The translations under genes were made by a program, and so were the position numbers. From an uncultured Bacilli bacterium (lineage in GTDB: Bacteria > Bacillota_I > Bacilli_A > RF39 > UBA660): a DNA stretch of 64,000 nt. The stretch spans positions 1 to 64,000 of the forward strand of contig CAKOHR010000006.1 of the NCBI GenBank assembly GCA_934085825.1, given 5' to 3'. This document shows, in pieces, positions 23,510 to 31,488 of this stretch; positions within the stretch are counted from its first letter, which is position 1; every line of letters starts with the position of its first letter. The notes beneath the pieces are model-generated. The model saw nothing but the letters and a program-made list of their open reading frames with translations. It made no database searches and was not told the origin of the DNA.

Positions 23510-24709
23510 ATGGATGAAAGAGCTATAAAAAAGGTGGTTTTGGATAGTGGTCATGGTGGGGAAGATCCAGGTACTATAGCTAATGGAATAACTGAAAAAG
23601 ATTATACTCTTAAGATTAGTGAATATATTCATAAAAGATTGGATGAAATGGGTGTGCCAAATAAAATGACTAGAACTAGTGATGTTACATTAACACCTAG
23701 TGAAAGGCCTAAGAAGGTACAAAGTTTCTATGGTAATGGCAGTGATGTAATTGTTGTGTCTAATCATATAAATGCAGGTGGTGGTGATGGTGCTGAAATT
23801 ATTTATGCCCTTAGAAATAATGATACATTTGCTAGAAAAATAGCAAATGAATTTGAAAATGCTGGTCAAAATGTTAGAAAATATTATCAAAGAAGACTTC
23901 CTAGTAATCCTGCAAAAGATTATTATTATATAATGCGTGATACTCCAAATAATGAAACTGTTATTGTGGAATATGGTTTTGCTGATTCTACAGGTGATGA
24001 TATTTCCCAACTTAAAAATAATTGGGAAAAATTAGCAGAGGCTGTAACTAAAGCTATTGTGGAATATGCAGGTGGAAAATATGTTGCTCCGATTGATTCT
24101 AATTATTATACTGTTAAAAGTGGTGATAGTTTATGGAGTATTTCTAGAAAATTTGGTATTACTGTTGATGAACTTAAAAATGCCAATAATTTATCTAGTA
24201 ATTTGTTAAGTATTGGTCAAAATTTAATTATTCCTGGAAAAGAAGCTCAAGCTACTAATGGTGAATATGTTGTTAAAAAAGGAGATAGTTTATATAGTAT
24301 AGCTAGAAAATATAATACGAGTGTTGATAACCTTAAATCTATCAACAATATTACAACTGATTCACTTGCAATTGGTCAAATAATTAAGTTACCATCAACA
24401 AGTAGTACTGCTAGTGATACATATATTGTAAAAAAAGGAGATAGTTTATATAGTATTGCAAAAACTTATAATACAAGTGTTGATAAATTAAAAGAAATTA
24501 ATAATTTAACTTCAAATGCTTTAGCTATTGGGCAAGTTCTTAAGCTACCGAGCAGTAATGCAAGCGAAAAAGTTGTATATACTGTAAAAAAAGGAGATAG
24601 TCTTTATAGTATTGCAAGAGAATATGGAACTACTGTTGATGCAATAAAAAAACTTAATAATATAACATCTAATACTCTTAGTATAGGACAAAAACTATTG
24701 TTACCATAA
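23510..24709 (+). CDS. LysM-containing N-acetylmuramoyl-L-alanine amidase without signal peptide
   Basis: A 399-residue amidase: an Amidase_3 catalytic domain (about residues 1-195) with zinc and catalytic motifs V-L-D-S-G-H-G-G, E in T-E-K-D-Y, V-S-N-H-I-N-A-G and V-I-V-E-Y-G-F, followed by four LysM repeats (about 200-399), each starting Y-x-V-K-x-G-D-S-L. There is no signal peptide. In Bacillus the mother-cell lysis amidases CwlC and CwlH likewise lack signals and are sigma-K dependent; the promoter here fits that role. ATG 23510 follows AGGTGA; GTG 23501 overlaps that site and was rejected. Confidence 0.87.
   Translation: MDERAIKKVVLDSGHGGEDPGTIANGITEKDYTLKISEYIHKRLDEMGVPNKMTRTSDVTLTPSERPKKVQSFYGNGSDVIVVSNHINAGGGDGAEIIYALRNNDTFARKIANEFENAGQNVRKYYQRRLPSNPAKDYYYIMRDTPNNETVIVEYGFADSTGDDISQLKNNWEKLAEAVTKAIVEYAGGKYVAPIDSNYYTVKSGDSLWSISRKFGITVDELKNANNLSSNLLSIGQNLIIPGKEAQATNGEYVVKKGDSLYSIARKYNTSVDNLKSINNITTDSLAIGQIIKLPSTSSTASDTYIVKKGDSLYSIAKTYNTSVDKLKEINNLTSNALAIGQVLKLPSSNASEKVVYTVKKGDSLYSIAREYGTTVDAIKKLNNITSNTLSIGQKLLLP
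24275..24618 (+). repeat. Repeated DNA encoding LysM repeats
   Basis: A nearly identical stretch of AAAAAAGGAGATAGT followed by a TATAGTAT-like block recurs three times at about 155-base spacing, showing recent internal duplication of LysM units 2-4. Confidence 0.7.
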
Positions 24710-24720
24710 CAATAGTTTTT
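24690..24720 (+). terminator. Terminator overlapping the amidase stop codon
   Basis: A perfect 14-bp stem (24690-24703 with 24707-24720) and three-base loop; the TAA stop is inside the 3' arm. Confidence 0.85.
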
Positions 24721-24738
24721 AGTAAATAAATGCTAGAT

Positions 24739-24779
24739 TTTCACCAGAAAATACCATTAAACGGTATTTTCTGGTGAAA
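24739..24779. repeat. Perfect 17-bp inverted repeat between convergent genes
   Basis: 24739-24755 and 24763-24779 are perfect inverted repeats around a 7-base loop. No long T-run follows on either strand, though short T-tracts are present. It is probably a bidirectional terminator or transcript-end barrier. Confidence 0.7.
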
Positions 24780-24787
24780 TTATGCAA

Positions 24788-25429
24788 TTATTTCACGTTT
24801 TTCTTTTTGTTTAAATTTGGAAAAGCTTTTAGTATTCTTTCATAAACATATAAGTCATTTTTTATAAATTTAGAAATGGCTTTTTTAATGTCAATTGTTG
24901 AGTCTTTTTTATTTTTAGCTACTAGTTTTAGTTTAAATACTATGGTTAATGAAATTATTAAATCTATTGTAAATATTGTAATTAAAATTATTGATATTGT
25001 TAATATTATTCTAGGGGTAAAAGAGTTTATAATTTTTAAAAAATAAAGTGTTATGTATTTAATAGCTAATGCACCAAGGATTGAAAATGGAGTCATAGTT
25101 TCTAAACATATTCTGCCATTTAGGTTATATTTCATATTTGTATAATCCCACCATCTTAATTTAAATATTTTTTCCATAATGTAGCTTGTAGTATATTCTA
25201 GTAAAGAACAAACAAACATTGTTAAAATAAATAATACTATGAACTTGTTGGTATAGCTTTTTAAAAGAAAGTATAGAAGTAATGAACCACATCCATATAT
25301 TGGACAGCAAGGCCCAAGAAGAAAACCACGATTTATGAATTTATGCTCAGTGTAAAAACTTAAAAGGACTTCCATAAACCACCCTAAAAAAGAGTAAATA
25401 AAAAATAATATAGAATAAGTATAGAACAT
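24788..25429 (-). CDS. Putative ABC transporter permease (CmpB/DUF1113 family)
   Basis: A 213-residue membrane protein of PF06541-type, annotated as putative ABC permease though its role is unproven. The family motif F-L-G-W-x-x-E (S-F-L-G-W-F-M-E-V, residues 14-22) and R-G-F-L-x-G-P x-x-P-I-Y-G are clear, with about five hydrophobic segments and L-R-W-W-D-Y. The C-terminus is a basic cytoplasmic tail. The ATG follows AGGAGG on the - strand. It stands alone, convergent with the amidase. Confidence 0.85.
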   Translation of the reverse strand: MFYTYSILFFIYSFLGWFMEVLLSFYTEHKFINRGFLLGPCCPIYGCGSLLLYFLLKSYTNKFIVLFILTMFVCSLLEYTTSYIMEKIFKLRWWDYTNMKYNLNGRICLETMTPFSILGALAIKYITLYFLKIINSFTPRIILTISIILITIFTIDLIISLTIVFKLKLVAKNKKDSTIDIKKAISKFIKNDLYVYERILKAFPNLNKKKNVK

Positions 25430-25480
25430 AATATCCTCCTTGATACTTATTATACATTATTTGTGAAAATATGCCTAGTA

Positions 25481-25903
25481 TTAATGAATTTTTGTGCAAA
25501 CACCAGGATCTGGGTTGTAGAAACAATGACTTTTATAGCTTCCTGCTAAATCTTGATCGTACCAGGTTTGTTTGCAAGATGCTCCTTTAGTTGGTGAGTA
25601 AAACCATAGTGAGTTTGTTGCTGGATGATAATATTCACCACGAACTATTCTTTGGGCTAATTGTTTTTCAAGTGTTGTTGACTGAGCATTAAAAAGTGAT
25701 GAAGTAGCACCGGTAAATTGATTTGGTTGATAAATTACATCATAGATGTTGTTTACATTCTTAAATGTTAGACAATCGGCTAAAACTCGATTAGCTACGA
25801 CATTGCCTACCATTAGCATACCAAGATTTCCTTCCCCTAAAGCTTCAGCTCTCATTATTCTAGCAAGTAAATCAAGTTCTCTATCTGTATAAGCAAAAAG
25901 CAT
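25481..25903 (-). CDS. CwlJ/SleB-like cell wall hydrolase (Hydrolase_2)
   Basis: A 140-residue hydrolase of the SleB/CwlJ catalytic family, which degrades spore cortex during germination. Motifs include L-A-R-I-M-R-A-E-A-x-G-E-G (catalytic Glu), the V-G-N-V-V-A-N-R-V segment, Q-F-T-G and S-L-W-F-Y. Like CwlJ it has neither signal peptide nor wall-binding domain, and length matches CwlJ. A sigma-K-like promoter lies directly upstream. Together with Spo0A this argues that the organism forms spores or recently did. In Bacillus cwlJ is sigma-E dependent. Confidence 0.88.
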   Translation of the reverse strand: MLFAYTDRELDLLARIMRAEALGEGNLGMLMVGNVVANRVLADCLTFKNVNNIYDVIYQPNQFTGATSSLFNAQSTTLEKQLAQRIVRGEYYHPATNSLWFYSPTKGASCKQTWYDQDLAGSYKSHCFYNPDPGVCTKIH

Positions 25904-25906
25904 AAT

Positions 25907-25944
25907 ATCACCTAATATATTTTATGTGAATATTTTAAGATGGT
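25907..25944 (-). promoter_or_regulatory. Sigma-K-like promoter and RBS module of the CwlJ-like gene
   Basis: On the - strand, AC (25944-25943), a 16-base spacer and CATAAAATA (25926-25918) are followed by AGGTGAT (25913-25907). This is almost superimposable on the module before the LysM amidase. Confidence 0.5.
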
Positions 25945-26015
25945 TAAATTTTTAATAGATAAAAGTTTAAAAATATGTTATTGATGTTTATTTTCTTTTC
26001 ATTAATTTAAAATAA

Positions 26016-26024
26016 TGATATAAT
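26016..26024 (+). promoter_or_regulatory. Extended -10 promoter of the amino-acid ABC operon
   Basis: TGATATAAT (TG-n-TATAAT) lies 24 bases before the start codon; a weak TTTTCA is 17 bases upstream. Confidence 0.55.
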
Positions 26025-26047
26025 TAAGAAAATAGATGAGGTGTGAT

Positions 26048-26770
26048 ATGAAAAGATTAGGCTTAATTTTATTTATTATGATTTTAATGTGTGGATGTAG
26101 CAAAAAAGATGAAAATCAATTAGTTATGGTTACTGAAGCTGGTTTTGCTCCGTATGAATATTATGAAAATGGAGAAGTGGTGGGTGTTGATGTTGATATT
26201 GCTAGGGAAATTGCAAAATATTTAGGTAAGACACTAGTTGTAAAAGATATTGCTTTTGATTCAATTATTAATGAAGTTAAAACTGGTAAAGCTGATTTTG
26301 GTGCTGCTGGTATTAGTTATAGTGAGAATAGAGCTAAGAATGTTGATTTTTCTATTAATTATGCTGTTAGTAAACAAGTGGTAATTGTAAATAATAATAG
26401 TAGTATTGCTAATGTAAATGAGATAGGTAATAAAAAAATTGCTGTTCAACTTGGTAGTATTGCGGATACTTTTGTTACTGAAAGGTTTAAAAATGCAAAT
26501 GTGGTAAGACAAAAGAAGTATTTGGCAGCGATTGAAGATTTGAAAACTGGAAAAGTGGATTGTGTTGTTATGGATGAGCTTCCAGCTCAAGAAATAGTTT
26601 CTAAAAATGAAGGCATTAAGATACTTGATGGTAGCTTAACTAATGATTCTTATGGAATGGTTGTTAAAAAAGGTAATAAAGAATTATTGGATGCGATTAA
26701 TGTTGTTTTACAAAAATTAAAAGATGAAGGCAAAATTGATGAGTTTATTATAAAACATACAGAAAAGTAG
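26048..26770 (+). CDS. Amino-acid ABC transporter substrate-binding lipoprotein
   Basis: A 240-residue periplasmic-binding-protein-family 3 lipoprotein. The signal ends in a lipobox M-C-G-C. The binding-protein core is recognisable: F-A-P-Y-E-Y, V-G-V-D-V-D-I-A-R-E-I-A, K-A-D-F-G-A-A-G-I-S-Y and V-M-D-E-L-P-A. It delivers a polar or basic amino acid to the permease encoded next; the arginine deiminase operon immediately downstream suggests arginine or ornithine. ATG 26048 follows GAGGTGTGA, so the ATG at 26036 is not used. Confidence 0.9.
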   Translation: MKRLGLILFIMILMCGCSKKDENQLVMVTEAGFAPYEYYENGEVVGVDVDIAREIAKYLGKTLVVKDIAFDSIINEVKTGKADFGAAGISYSENRAKNVDFSINYAVSKQVVIVNNNSSIANVNEIGNKKIAVQLGSIADTFVTERFKNANVVRQKKYLAAIEDLKTGKVDCVVMDELPAQEIVSKNEGIKILDGSLTNDSYGMVVKKGNKELLDAINVVLQKLKDEGKIDEFIIKHTEK

Positions 26771-26779
26771 AGGTTTTAA

Positions 26780-27472
26780 ATGTTTAAAGATATTTATAAT
26801 AGTTTTTATGATAGTGTTATTTATGATAATAGATATAAGTTTATTTTAGAAGGTTTATTTAATACTTTAATTATTGCTTTATTTGCGGTTTTTATTGGCT
26901 TTATTATTGGCATAATTATTGCTATTATTCGTCATAATCATGATACAAATGGTAAACCAAAGATTCTTAATAAAATTGTTGTTTGGTATGTGAACATTAT
27001 AAGAGGTACACCAGTTTTACTTCAACTTATGATTATTTATTATGTTATTTTTAAATCTAGTAATATTAGTGTCGTTATTGTAGGCATTCTTGCCTTTGGT
27101 CTTAATTCTGGGGCTTACGTATCTGAAATTATTAGGTCTGGTTTAAATGCAATAGATAAAGGACAAATGGAGGCCGGACTTGCACTTGGATTTAATTATG
27201 CAAAAACTATGAGATATATTATTATGCCTCAAGGGGTAAGAAATGTTTTGCCAGCACTTGGTAATGAATTTATTACTTTAATTAAAGAAACTTCTACGGG
27301 GGCTTATATTGGTATTATGGAACTTACCAAAGCTAGTGATATTATAGCATCAAGAACTTATGACTATTTTTTTCCATTAATTGTGATTGCTTGTATTTAT
27401 TTACTTATTACTTTGGGACTTACTAATCTGGTAAATAAAATGGAGGTGAATCTTTCTAATGCTAAGTGTTAA
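26780..27472 (+). CDS. Amino-acid ABC transporter permease (HisM/GlnP type)
   Basis: A 230-residue permease with five predicted helices and the family EAA loop (E-A-G-L-A-L-G-F-N-Y, then I-I-M-P-Q-G) that contacts the ATPase. The N-terminal G-L-F-N-T-L-I-I-A signature and I-R-G-T-P-V-L-L-Q-L are typical of polar amino-acid importers. It lies 9 bases after the binding-protein gene and overlaps the ATPase by 14 bases. Confidence 0.93.
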   Translation: MFKDIYNSFYDSVIYDNRYKFILEGLFNTLIIALFAVFIGFIIGIIIAIIRHNHDTNGKPKILNKIVVWYVNIIRGTPVLLQLMIIYYVIFKSSNISVVIVGILAFGLNSGAYVSEIIRSGLNAIDKGQMEAGLALGFNYAKTMRYIIMPQGVRNVLPALGNEFITLIKETSTGAYIGIMELTKASDIIASRTYDYFFPLIVIACIYLLITLGLTNLVNKMEVNLSNAKC

Positions 27473-28181
27473 ACATTTAAAGAAAAAATTTGGTAAAATA
27501 AGTGTATTAAAAGATATAAGTTTTGATGTAGAAAAAGGGGATATTTTAGCAATAGTTGGACCTTCAGGAAGTGGAAAAAGTACACTTCTTAGATGTTTAA
27601 ATATGTTAGAAACACCAACGAGTGGAAAAATTGTTTTTGAAGGCGTTAATCTAACAAGTAATGATGCTAATTTACCTTTAGTAAGAGAAAAAATGGGAAT
27701 GGTTTTTCAACAATTTAATTTGTTCAATCATTTAACAGTTATGGAAAATCTTACTTTAGCTCCGATTAAACTTAAGGTTATGGGTGAAGGCAGTAGTAAA
27801 AGAAAGGCAACTGAACTTTTGAAAATGATTGATTTATACGATAAAGCAAATAGTTATCCAAGTTCTTTATCGGGAGGGCAAAAACAAAGAATTGCAATTA
27901 TTAGAACACTTATGATGAATACAGATATTATACTTTTTGATGAACCTACGAGTGCGTTAGATCCATTGATGGTTGGAGAGGTACTTGATTTAATAAAAAG
28001 ACTTGCAAACGATAATAAAACAATGATTATTGTATCTCATGAACTTAATTTCGTTAAAAATATTGCAAGTAAAGTTTTATTCTTGGATGAAGGAAAAGTT
28101 AAATTTTATGGAAGTAATAAAGAATTTTTTGCTAGCAAAAATAAAGATATAAAAGAATTTCTAGATAAAGTTAATAATTGA
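27459..28181 (+). CDS. Amino-acid ABC transporter ATP-binding protein (GlnQ/HisP type)
   Basis: A 240-residue ATPase. Walker A G-P-S-G-S-G-K-S-T, Q loop, signature L-S-G-G-Q-K-Q-R, Walker B I-I-L-F-D-E-P-T-S-A-L-D-P and the H-loop S-H-E all match the polar amino-acid family. It begins inside the permease gene after AATGGAGGTGA. It drives the importer whose substrate is probably arginine, judged only from the adjacent arc operon. Confidence 0.95.
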   Translation: MLSVKHLKKKFGKISVLKDISFDVEKGDILAIVGPSGSGKSTLLRCLNMLETPTSGKIVFEGVNLTSNDANLPLVREKMGMVFQQFNLFNHLTVMENLTLAPIKLKVMGEGSSKRKATELLKMIDLYDKANSYPSSLSGGQKQRIAIIRTLMMNTDIILFDEPTSALDPLMVGEVLDLIKRLANDNKTMIIVSHELNFVKNIASKVLFLDEGKVKFYGSNKEFFASKNKDIKEFLDKVNN

Positions 28182-28210
28182 TTGAAAATATAAAATTAGT
28201 CTGTTATAAT
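28182..28210 (+). promoter_or_regulatory. Promoter of the arginine deiminase operon
   Basis: TTGAAA (28182-28187), 17-base spacer, TATAAT (28205-28210) with an extended TG-T. No clear ArgR box or catabolite site was seen nearby. Confidence 0.75.
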
Positions 28211-28235
28211 TAGGGTAGAATAAGGAGAGGATTGA

Positions 28236-30551
28236 ATGAATGCAATTAATGTAAGAAGTGAAATTGGACCACTTAAAAAAGTACTTTTGCATAGACCTGG
28301 TAGCGAACTTTTAAATTTGACACCGGATTCTTTAAGTAGATTGCTTTTTGATGATATACCATTTTTACCCGATGCTCAAGCTGAACATGATGAATTTGCA
28401 AGAGTTTTGAAAGAAAATGGAATTGAAGTAGTATATCTTGAAGATTTAATGGCTAGTGTACTTGAAATAAGTGATGATATTGAAGATAAATTTATTAGGC
28501 AATTTATCTATGAAGCGGGGATAACTACTCCAAAATATAAAAATTTAGTGTTTGATTATTTAAAGAGTTTTAATAATAAAAAAGAACTTGTTTTAAAGAC
28601 AATGGAAGGTATAAAGCTTGAAGAAATAAGTAGGGCTAAGAGAGATGTTGAAAAGTCTTTAGTTGACTTAGTTAGTGAAGAATCGGATTTTTTAGCAGAT
28701 CCGATGCCGAACCTTTATTTTACAAGAGATCCATTTGCTAGTGCTGGTAATGGAGTTATTTTAAATAAAATGTATTCTGTTACTAGAAGTAGAGAAACTA
28801 TTTATGCAGAATATATCTTTAATTATCATCCAGATTTTAAAGGTAAGTTAGATAAATATTATGATAGATATTTACCATATCATATTGAAGGCGGGGATGT
28901 ACTTAATTTAAATAGTCATATTTTGGCTGTTGGTATTTCTCAAAGAACTGAAGCACCTGCAATAGATGAACTTGCTAAGAATTGTTTTAGAGATTCTAAT
29001 TGTAAGATTGATACGATACTTGCATTTAATATACCGGAGTCAAGAGCTTTTATGCACTTAGATACTGTATTTACTCAAATTGATTATGATAAATTTACAT
29101 ATCATCCAGGTATTATGGATACGCTTCAAGTTTTTGAAATAACAGAAGGCGATATTCCTGATTCTGATGAAGATTTAAATGTCACTGAAATAAATGGTAG
29201 TTTGGAAGAAATTCTTGAAAAATATTTAGGAAGAGAAATTGAACTTATTCCATGTGCTGGGGCTGAAAAGATTTCATCTGAAAGAGAACAATGGAATGAT
29301 GGAACTAATACTTTATGTATTGCTCCAGGCGTAGTTGTTGTTTATGATAGAAATAATATTACTAATAATATTTTAAGAGAACATGGTATTAAAGTAATTG
29401 AAGTTAGTAGTGCGGAACTTTCTCGTGGTAGAGGTGGACCTAGATGTATGAGTATGCCACTTATTCGTGAAGATATTGAAGAGTTAGAACCTAAAAAAGA
29501 AGAAATGCTAGAAACTATAAAACTTTCTGACTTTATAAAGGTTCAAAATATAAATAAACCTGATTTAAGAGGTAGAAATTTCTTGAAACTTCTTGATTAT
29601 ACACCAGAAGAAATAAGATATTTGCTTGATTTATCTAAAGACTTAAAAGATAAAAAGAGAAGGGGAATAGAACATAGATACCTAAGTGGTAAAAATATTG
29701 TTTTACTGTTTGAAAAAACTTCAACTAGAACTAGATGCGCTTTTGAAGTTGCTGGTATGGATTTAGGTATGGGTGTTACTTACTTAGACCCTGGAGCTTC
29801 TCAAATGGGTAAAAAAGAATCTATTAGTGATACTGCAAAAGTTCTTGGTAGAATGTATGATGGTATTGAATATCGTGGATATGATCAAGCTATTGTTGAA
29901 GAACTTGCAGAAAATGCTGGTGTTCCTGTTTGGAATGGTTTAACTACTGAATTCCATCCAACACAAATGCTTGCTGATGTTTTAACTGTTGAAGAAAATT
30001 TTGGACATTTAAAAGGTATTAAACTTGTATTTATGGGTGATGCTAGAAATAATGTTGCTAATTCACTTATGGTTGTATGTAGTAAGATGGGAATGCATTT
30101 TGTTGCTTGTGGACCTAAAGATTTGTGGCCAAATGAAGAATTAGTAGAAGAATGCATGGAAATTTGTAAGGAAACTGGTGGCTTAATCGAAATGAATGAA
30201 AACGTTTTAGAAGCTACTCGTGATGCCGATGTTATATATACTGATGTTTGGGTTTCTATGGGAGAGGCTGATGATGTATGGAATGAAAGAATTAATTTAC
30301 TTAAACCTTATCAAGTAAATATGGATGTTATGAATAATGCAAGACCTGATGCTATATTCTTACATTGTCTTCCATCATTCCATGATTTGAAAACTACTAT
30401 TGGTAAAGATATATATGAAAAATTTGGTTTAAAAGAAATGGAAGTAACTGATGAAGTCTTTAACTTACCTTGTTCTAAAGTATTTGATCAAGCTGAAAAT
30501 AGATTACATACTATTAAAGCTGTGGTTTATGCAACTATGAGGGAAGATTAA
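28236..30551 (+). CDS. Bifunctional arginine deiminase-ornithine carbamoyltransferase fusion
   Basis: A 771-residue single ORF joining two normally separate enzymes. Residues 1-412 are a complete arginine deiminase: D165 (F-T-R-D-P), E218 (H-I-E-G-G-D), H274/D276 (M-H-L-D-T) and catalytic Cys404 (G-G-P-R-C-M-S-M-P). Residues about 444-771 are a complete catabolic ornithine carbamoyltransferase: S-T-R-T (496-499), E-F-H-P-T-Q, G-D-A-R-N-N and H-C-L-P (710-713). A charged linker of about 30 residues joins them. It would convert arginine to citrulline and then to ornithine plus carbamoyl phosphate, perhaps passing citrulline between domains. Followed directly by carbamate kinase. Confidence 0.93.
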   Translation: MNAINVRSEIGPLKKVLLHRPGSELLNLTPDSLSRLLFDDIPFLPDAQAEHDEFARVLKENGIEVVYLEDLMASVLEISDDIEDKFIRQFIYEAGITTPKYKNLVFDYLKSFNNKKELVLKTMEGIKLEEISRAKRDVEKSLVDLVSEESDFLADPMPNLYFTRDPFASAGNGVILNKMYSVTRSRETIYAEYIFNYHPDFKGKLDKYYDRYLPYHIEGGDVLNLNSHILAVGISQRTEAPAIDELAKNCFRDSNCKIDTILAFNIPESRAFMHLDTVFTQIDYDKFTYHPGIMDTLQVFEITEGDIPDSDEDLNVTEINGSLEEILEKYLGREIELIPCAGAEKISSEREQWNDGTNTLCIAPGVVVVYDRNNITNNILREHGIKVIEVSSAELSRGRGGPRCMSMPLIREDIEELEPKKEEMLETIKLSDFIKVQNINKPDLRGRNFLKLLDYTPEEIRYLLDLSKDLKDKKRRGIEHRYLSGKNIVLLFEKTSTRTRCAFEVAGMDLGMGVTYLDPGASQMGKKESISDTAKVLGRMYDGIEYRGYDQAIVEELAENAGVPVWNGLTTEFHPTQMLADVLTVEENFGHLKGIKLVFMGDARNNVANSLMVVCSKMGMHFVACGPKDLWPNEELVEECMEICKETGGLIEMNENVLEATRDADVIYTDVWVSMGEADDVWNERINLLKPYQVNMDVMNNARPDAIFLHCLPSFHDLKTTIGKDIYEKFGLKEMEVTDEVFNLPCSKVFDQAENRLHTIKAVVYATMRED

Positions 30552-31487
30552 ATGAGTAAAATAGTTATTGCCTTAGGTGGTAATGCCTTAGGTAAACTTC
30601 CCGAAGAACAAATGAAGTTACTTCAAAATGTTTCTAAAATAATTGTGAAACTTGTTAAAGATGGTAATGATGTTGTTATAACACATGGGAATGGTCCTCA
30701 AGTAGGACAAATAGCACTTGCTATGGAGTATGCGGCTTCAAATGGAGCTGGTACTCCTTACATGCCATTTCCTGAGTGTGGGAGTATGAGTCAAGGTTAT
30801 ATTGGTTATGGTTTAGAGCAATGCCTTTTAAATGAGATGAAAAAGGAAAACATTCAAAAAAAATGCGTAACCTTAATAACACAAGTTCTAGTTGATGCAA
30901 AGGATAATGCTTTTTCTAATCCAACTAAACCAATTGGAATGTTTTATAGTAAGGAAGAGGCTAAAAAGCAGGAAAATGAAAAAGGTTATGTTTTTGTAGA
31001 AGATGCTGGACGTGGGTATCGAAGAGTTGTGCCATCTCCGATGCCAATAGATATCATTGAAAAAGATAGTGTTAAAGAACTTTTTCAAAATGGGACACTT
31101 GTAATTGCTGCTGGTGGTGGAGGTATTCCTGTTATAAAAGACGGGGATAACTTAAAAGGTGTAGAAGCTGTTATTGATAAAGATAAAACTGCTGCACTTC
31201 TTGCTAAATTAATTGATGCTGATACACTACTTATTTTAACTAGTGTAGATAAAGTATCTATTCATTATAATACTGATTTTCAAATTGATTTTGATGTATT
31301 AAGTGTAAATGAAGCATTAAAATATATTTCTAAGGGTGAATTTGCTAAAGGAAGTATGCTTCCTAAAATAGAAGCTTGTTTAGATTTTGTAAGTGGTACT
31401 AAAAATGAAGCAATTATAGGTTCATTAGAAAAAGCAGTTGATGCTATAAATGGTGATTCTGGCACAATTATAAAGGAGGAAAAATAA
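30552..31487 (+). CDS. arcC: Carbamate kinase
   Basis: A 311-residue kinase that turns carbamoyl phosphate and ADP into ATP, ammonia and CO2, the energy-yielding last step of the arginine deiminase pathway. Motifs: I-A-L-G-G-N-A-L-G at the N-terminus, T-H-G-N-G-P-Q-V-G, A-G-G-G-G-I-P-V and the C-terminal K-G-S-M-L-P-K-I-E-A. The ATG starts one base after the stop of the fusion gene, so translation is coupled. Length is normal. Confidence 0.96.
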   Translation: MSKIVIALGGNALGKLPEEQMKLLQNVSKIIVKLVKDGNDVVITHGNGPQVGQIALAMEYAASNGAGTPYMPFPECGSMSQGYIGYGLEQCLLNEMKKENIQKKCVTLITQVLVDAKDNAFSNPTKPIGMFYSKEEAKKQENEKGYVFVEDAGRGYRRVVPSPMPIDIIEKDSVKELFQNGTLVIAAGGGGIPVIKDGDNLKGVEAVIDKDKTAALLAKLIDADTLLILTSVDKVSIHYNTDFQIDFDVLSVNEALKYISKGEFAKGSMLPKIEACLDFVSGTKNEAIIGSLEKAVDAINGDSGTIIKEEK

Positions 31488-31488
31488 A

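Noticed and set aside
28236..30551. ArcA-ArcB fusion as a sequencing artefact
   Set aside because: The linker of about 30 codons is open, protein-like and in frame with both domains; a single missed stop is possible but no sign of it is seen.
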